Notes under the pieces: model-generated
Told to the model about the DNA's origin: nothing
The model's database searches: none
The model's input: the letters and a program-made list of their open reading frames with translations, nothing else
In this document: positions 59,110-64,000 of the stretch, piece after piece
Numbering within the stretch: position 1 is the stretch's first letter
Layout of the letters: the number at the start of each line of letters is the position of its first letter
Position numbers and translations under genes: made by a program
DNA from: Lepus europaeus
Lineage: Eukaryota > Chordata > Mammalia > Lagomorpha > Leporidae
Assembly: GCF_033115175.1 (NCBI RefSeq)
Contig: NC_084835.1
Coordinates: 63,532,448-63,596,447, forward strand
DNA length: 64,000 nt
Direction of reading: 5' to 3'

Positions 59110-59300
59110 TACTGTTTTTTTTTAAATGGACTATTTCTAAAAAGCAATTCTAGGTTCACAGTAAAATTGGGAAGAACATAGAGATTCCCTATACACCTTG
59201 TCTTCCCCCTAACACACAGCTTTCCTCATAGACAATACCTCTGACCATGGTATACATGATGATCCTACATGATCCTACAGTGACATGTTATTATCACCTT
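59110..59300 (-). repeat. Ancient L1 (L1M-type) 3'-end relic
   Basis: CAATTCTAGGTTCACAGTAAA, then AGATTCCCTATACACC and GTGACATGTTATTATCACC match in order a widespread old L1 3' terminus in antisense. Family assignment from memory. Confidence 0.45.
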
Positions 59301-59324
59301 CCTTTTCTGAAAAATATCTATTTG

Positions 59325-59338
59325 AAAAGGAGGTAGAT

Positions 59339-59370
<32 letters not shown>

Positions 59371-59485
59371 ATTATATATATATATATAAAATCTTCCCTT
59401 CCTTTCTATAGATATAAAATCTATCTGCTTTTAATATACATCTATCTGCTATATATATGTATATAATATATAAATAAATATATAC

Positions 59486-59524
<39 letters not shown>

Positions 59525-59742
59525 TTTGATCTGCTAGTCATTCCCCAAAATGCCCTGCAATAGTCAGGAGCCAGGAACTTAACTCAGGTCTCCCACAAGG
59601 GTAGCAGGGAACCAATTACTGAGTCACTACCATGCCTCCCAGGGTGCACATTAGTAGGAAGCTAGAATCAAGAACAGAGCCAAGACTTGAACACAGACAT
59701 GTTGATAATGGATGAAGGCATACCAAGCAGCTTTGTAAACAT
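59325..59742 (-). repeat. C SINE with large (TA)n expansion
   Basis: TA repeats at about 59338-59392 and 59442-59500 and a (GA)n at 59501-59523 separate the tail from the antisense body, which ends near 59742. The AT tract has grown to over 150 bp inside the element. Confidence 0.75.
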
Positions 59743-60509
59743 TGTGACTAAAGTTCACTCCACCCTCCTTCTTTTTCAAGTGGGATTTTTAAAACAAATA
59801 AACAATTCTTTAGAAGGATGAGCTTCTTTAGATTTTGGGAGAGAAAAGTAGGACAAGTTTCCTTCCTGTTTTGTATTAGTGGACTTTGTGCCCTTTTCAT
59901 TCAAAAGTAGCCCTTATTGAAGTACCCCTAGCTGCCTAGCAGGAGCCCAGTTTGCTTCCCAGAACTCCTGTATAACTTAAAAGCCCTGTTGCTTCATTAG
60001 CACATCTAGGGTGTGGACTGCCCTTTTATGTGAATTCGTCTTGCTGGTTCTCAACAAAATAGGTATTGATGTACAGTAGAAATTTGTGTATTTGGGAGCA
60101 TAAACATCCAAAGACAGGTATAGTTTAAAAAAAAGCTTTCTCTCTGTTGTCAATCTGGTAATTGCTGCAATAATGACAGGGCAATTTCCTTTAGGGCATA
60201 GTAACGTATAACACACCTGGCTGTTGCAAACCAGCACGTGTGCCAATGGACCTAGCTGCATGATGCAGACAGAGCAGTGGGTTTTGTAACAGACACATGA
60301 AAAATGACTGTCAGAAGTTGTTGGGTGTTATGAAAGTCTTATGAATTACACCGAACAAAGGTCATTTACTCCAGAGTAAGAGAGATAGCAGGAGTATAGA
60401 CAAGCAGCATTTGTAAAGGAAGATGATGTTGATGAATCTTTTCAAAGAGCACTTCTAATAGTGATATTCGCCACACTCCTAGCCACAGGTAAGTAAAAAT
60501 TTCCAGAAA
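59743..60509. other. Non-coding, nothing recognised
   Basis: The 94-codon minus frame at 59977-60261 lacks known relatives. Confidence 0.4.
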
Positions 60510-60745
60510 AACAAAATTTCTAAATGCCTGCAATAACCAGGGCTGTGCTGGGTCAAAGTCAGGAGTCTCTTCACCTGAGTCTCCCAGGTTGGTGGCAGGA
60601 ACCCAATTGGACAATCATCTGCTGCCTCCCAGGCACATTAGCAGGATGCTGGATTGGAAGCAGAGTAGCCAGTACTTAAACCAGTACAAAATATTGGATG
60701 CAGACCTCCCAATCTGTGGCTTAACCTGGTACCCAATACCTGCCT
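60510..60745 (-). repeat. Old SINE, tail lost
   Basis: Antisense from TAAATGCCTGCAATAACCAGG to GGTACCCAATACCTGCC. Confidence 0.7.
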
Positions 60746-60929
60746 TAAGTCTTGTTCTTGATCCATTATTCTCAATTCACTTCATGTGTAATTACCGAGT
60801 CCTATCAATCCAAATTCTAACTACCTACCACATTGTCTCATTTCTCATCTTCTCTATGGACCCAACCCATACAGCACCTTGTATGTTTCCTTCACTGTAC
60901 TTGTAGTAGCCTCTAACCTCCATGGGGGT

Positions 60930-61035
60930 GGGTGCTGGGTTTGTTTTGCTCCCTACTTTTTCTGAATCCCTAGCAGAGAGCCAGATATGCAGTGGTTGCT
61001 GAATGAAAATTTGATAAATGAATGAATGAACAAGT
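60930..61035 (+). repeat. L2 LINE 3'-end relic
   Basis: GAATCCCTAGCAGAGAGCC, GTGGTTGCTGAATG, then GATAAATGAATGAATG, the standard L2 terminus. Confidence 0.6.
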
Positions 61036-63129
61036 GAAAACCTTACCTAGTTTGAATTACCAGGAACTCTGAATTACAAAAACCTAGCATAGCAGGTTGA
61101 ACTAAACATTATAAATAATTATATTTATATTTATATTATATTATATTTGTATTTATATTAGTGTCTACCAAGTTTGCAAACAATTCTCAAGGACTTGTTT
61201 TATGTGGCTCAAATTACTTTATAGATTCTGGTGATATTTGGTGATGGTTGTCAAAGTCAGTATTTGCTAAAACAAATGTCATGTTGACTTGAAATGATGA
61301 TCATGTCAAGATTTTGGATAAATTATAAGTTCCCCAAAATGAGAGAAGAGCAGAGCAGCAACTGGTATCTATTTTGAAGAACAGTTAATGAGATAAAGAC
61401 ATAACAGCTGTGTTGTCTTTAATGCAGAAAAAGATGTCACAATAAATAAAACACAAGTGTTCTAGGATCATGAAAATACATCCTGTAGGTCAAGTCATGC
61501 CAAAAGCAGAAGGAGAGTCTGTGGATGTTACGGAAATTTGAGATCTTATTTGCTCCTTGCCCTTCTCCATCCAATGAAGGGTAGCTCAGAGACAATTTTG
61601 AAATGCAAAGGGTGGCATCCTTCTTTCTTGGTGCTCAATAAGTAAATGAATGGCTTTAATGTGTGGTGTGCTCATTTGGAATACAAAGGGAGCCCCAGAA
61701 ATGTTAGAAACAACCTGCCTCTGTCATTCATATTTTGACAATCATTCCCTCTTTAAACAGCTTCCTATAAAATTGACCCAGTTTTTTTTTGTAGGTGTTG
61801 TATGCTTTCTTCCCAGAACTTTCATGGCTCTTTATAGGTGGAGCAGAAATGTCTCTCCCCATTTAATAATGCTCCTTGTGTTGGTGTTCTGCAATGTAGT
61901 GCTCCTCTCACATTCTACAGTGAGAGGAAATGCCACTAAGGTTTCATTTCTCTCCTAATTACCAAAATCCTGCCCCTCAGAGCTGACATTCACAGTCAGG
62001 ATTTTTATGCAGCATTAATCTTCTGTCCAATTTCTCCCAGGTCACTGCGTGGGTAGCACCTATTAACCTTAACAAGAAGCAGGTGGGCGCTGCAGGAACC
62101 AAGCTGTATCTTGAGGCTCACTGCTCCCAGCTGCAGACTCAAGACAAACAAACCCAAGTGAGAGAATGCCTCAAATCATTATTTCTTTTTAAAGTTTATT
62201 TGATTTTCTCTTATTTATTTATTTTAAAATTTTGATTAACACATAGTATTTCTACATTTTCAAGATGTGTGGCACTGCACACTGGGTGGTGACAATAGCT
62301 CAAAATAATGTATTATATTTTGAAACTCTAACCCTTATTTTTGCTATGACCATTGCTTAGACCTGGAGGGTTTAGGGTGTAGGCTTAATTGAGAGCAAAG
62401 GAGGAATAAATCTGTGTCTAAATAAATGAAATGAGCACTTGTCTGCATTCAGAAAAGTTTCTTAGTGGGTAAAATGTCTTGATTCTTGTAAGAGAGAGTT
62501 TGAGAATCATGTCCGAGTTAACTGTTTTCAGTTACAGCTGCACACAGCTGAGAAATCTCCCAATCTGAAAGAATAAACCAATCACATTTATTAGAAAAAT
62601 AGAATGTTTCTGAAGGGATCACTCCTGAAGATCAGAAAAGATTCAACTGCATTGTGTTTATAAATCCCTTGATTGGCTCCAATGGACATAGAAACATTTC
62701 TGTACCAAACCCCAACACATGTAATCTAAGATGAGATATTAAATGGTAAAATAAGCATAAAAAAGGCAAAGAAATTCCGAGCTTTTTTTTTTCCAGAATG
62801 ACTATTTTCATGTTTTTAGTTTTTGAAAGATCAAATTATTTAAAAGTAATTGGAGAGAGCTGCAGGAGTGTATTACTTCACTTGAAGATACAGCCAGCCT
62901 GCATTTTGGATAATTGGTCCTATGCAGAAAGCCCCTAGGAAAAAGGTACTTATTTTCTTAACAGACACATGGATGGGGTTACTTGGGGGCAAAAATAACC
63001 CCTCCATAGTCATCAAAATGAAGCCCAATGCTGTCACCTAGTGACCATATTCTGAAACTAAAATAATATCCTCTGGAGCTGCAATACCTTCTTCCCAATG
63101 TTAGAATTTCAGAGCTAGCTCAACTTGAG
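61036..63129. other. Non-coding, nothing recognised
   Basis: Repeat-poor. A TTATAT-rich patch lies at 61100-61165. The 102-codon + frame at 61650-61958 has hydrophobic patches but no recognised relative or exon border. Confidence 0.4.
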
Positions 63130-63440
63130 AACAAATCACACTCAGCTTCTCCAGCTTACAAAGGGGAAGTTGAGACCTTGAGAAGTTAGCGATGCAGCTA
63201 GTAGGTGGTCCTGGTGTGTTCATGGCTCATCAGTGGCTAAATGATGCATTGGAAACCAGGCAAGGTGTACTTAAATTGCAACCCTGCACGGTCCCAGCTG
63301 TGACATCATGGGCAGATTGTGAAACCTCGAGGAACCACAAATGTCCCCATGTGTCATATGAAAATTCTGAGAGAGTAGATCTCATGGGGTTGTTGGGAGA
63401 ACTGAATCACATGATGGATGCAATTGGTCTGGTGAATGAT
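63130..63440. repeat. MIR-family relics
   Basis: AAGTTGAGACCTTGAGAAG and GTTGTTGGGAGAACTGAATCAC are the diagnostic pieces of MIR-type elements, about 200 bp apart. The open frame across them is not a gene. Confidence 0.5.
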
Positions 63441-63514
63441 TAGTCATCATTGTTGCTGCATTGTAGAGTTATTTTTGTTTCACTAAGACTTCCTGGCTTC
63501 CAGGGGTTCATTTT

Positions 63515-64000
63515 TTTTCTTTATTTTTTATTTTTTAATTTTTTAACTTTTAATAAATATAAATTTCCAAAGCACAACTTTTGGGTTATAGTGGCTTTTT
63601 CCCCCCATAACCTCCCTCCCACCCACAACCTTCCCATCTCCCACTCCCTCTCCCATCCCATTCACATCAAGATTCATTTTTAATTATCTTTATATACAGG
63701 AGATCAATTTACTATATACTAAGTAAATATTTCAACAGTTTGCACCCATACAGAAACACAAAGTATAAAGTACTGTTTGAGTACTAGTTATACCATTAAT
63801 TCACATTGGACAACACATTAAGGACAGAGATCTTACATGGGGAGTAAGTGCTCAGTGATTCCTGTTGTTGATTTAACAATTGACACTCTTATTTATGACA
63901 TCAGTAATCACCCGAGGCTCTTGTCATTTCAAGGCTATGGAAGCCTTTTGAGTTCACCGACTCTGATCTTATTTAGACAAGGTCATAGTCAAAGTGGAAG
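63515..64000 (-). mobile_element. L1 3' end, cut by window edge
   Basis: Antisense L1 3' UTR with T-rich start, CTTTTAATAAATATAAATTTCC and the pyrimidine tract at 63600-63660. It continues past 64000, so its 5' extent and TSD are unknown. Confidence 0.9.

Noticed and set aside
60755..60910. Possible further L2 or ancient hAT-like relic
   Set aside because: Only short, out-of-order similarity; not enough to assign a family.
62040..62170. GC-richer stretch considered as an exon
   Set aside because: No frame with family resemblance and no convincing splice sites on either side.

Overview
The window is mammalian nuclear DNA, almost certainly from a rabbit or another lagomorph. It carries about 35 to 40 copies or pieces of the lagomorph-specific tRNA-derived C repeat (CSINE) and several L1 copies with the rabbit-type 3' UTR, over a background of old MIR and L2 relics. 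Nothing bacterial, phage-like or plasmid-like is present: no operons, CRISPR array or defence locus. The only gene I can support is one terminal coding exon of AKAIN1 (C18orf42, a small soluble inhibitor of A-kinase anchoring) at 4000-4193 on the + strand. Everything else is intron, 3' UTR, intergenic sequence and transposable elements.

Layout. 1-3999 reads as the last AKAIN1 intron, with a MIR and two C SINEs, ending in a strong splice acceptor. 4000-4193 is the coding exon. Its presumed 3' UTR follows, with a 366-bp polypyrimidine tract beginning about 270 bp after the stop. 6.5-11.6 kb is SINE-rich intergenic sequence. 11606-20363 is one full-length antisense L1 with a recognisable target-site duplication (TSD). 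It later took in a truncated C SINE, a ZBTB10 processed pseudogene with a 5' inversion, and a poly(A)-tailed copy of an LTR-retroelement transcript, and it holds a deleted SINE remnant. 20.4-31.9 kb is a SINE, L2 and MIR landscape, including a SINE inserted in a SINE. 31.9-35.2 kb has two young L1 3' ends, one a clean sense insertion with a duplicated 3' UTR segment and one a 5'-inverted (twin-primed) insertion. 35.6-47.9 kb is sparse, mostly single-copy-looking DNA with scattered SINEs, an internally deleted L1 and one unexplained 174-codon open frame. 48-64 kb has two abutting L1 tails, an MLT1-like relic, a SINE-LTR-SINE nest, a MIR split by a microsatellite, another L1 3' end with perfect TSDs, and an L1 that runs off the right edge.

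How it fits together. The protein-level story is limited to AKAIN1, whose visible residues contain the amphipathic RII-binding helix. The main interest is retrotransposition history. L1 machinery can be read from TSDs, poly(A) tails and inversions on its own copies, on SINEs, on a cellular mRNA (ZBTB10) and apparently on an endogenous-retrovirus-like transcript. I found no convincing undescribed biological system. The most unusual objects are the L1 nest at 11.6-20.4 kb and the two twin-priming structures.
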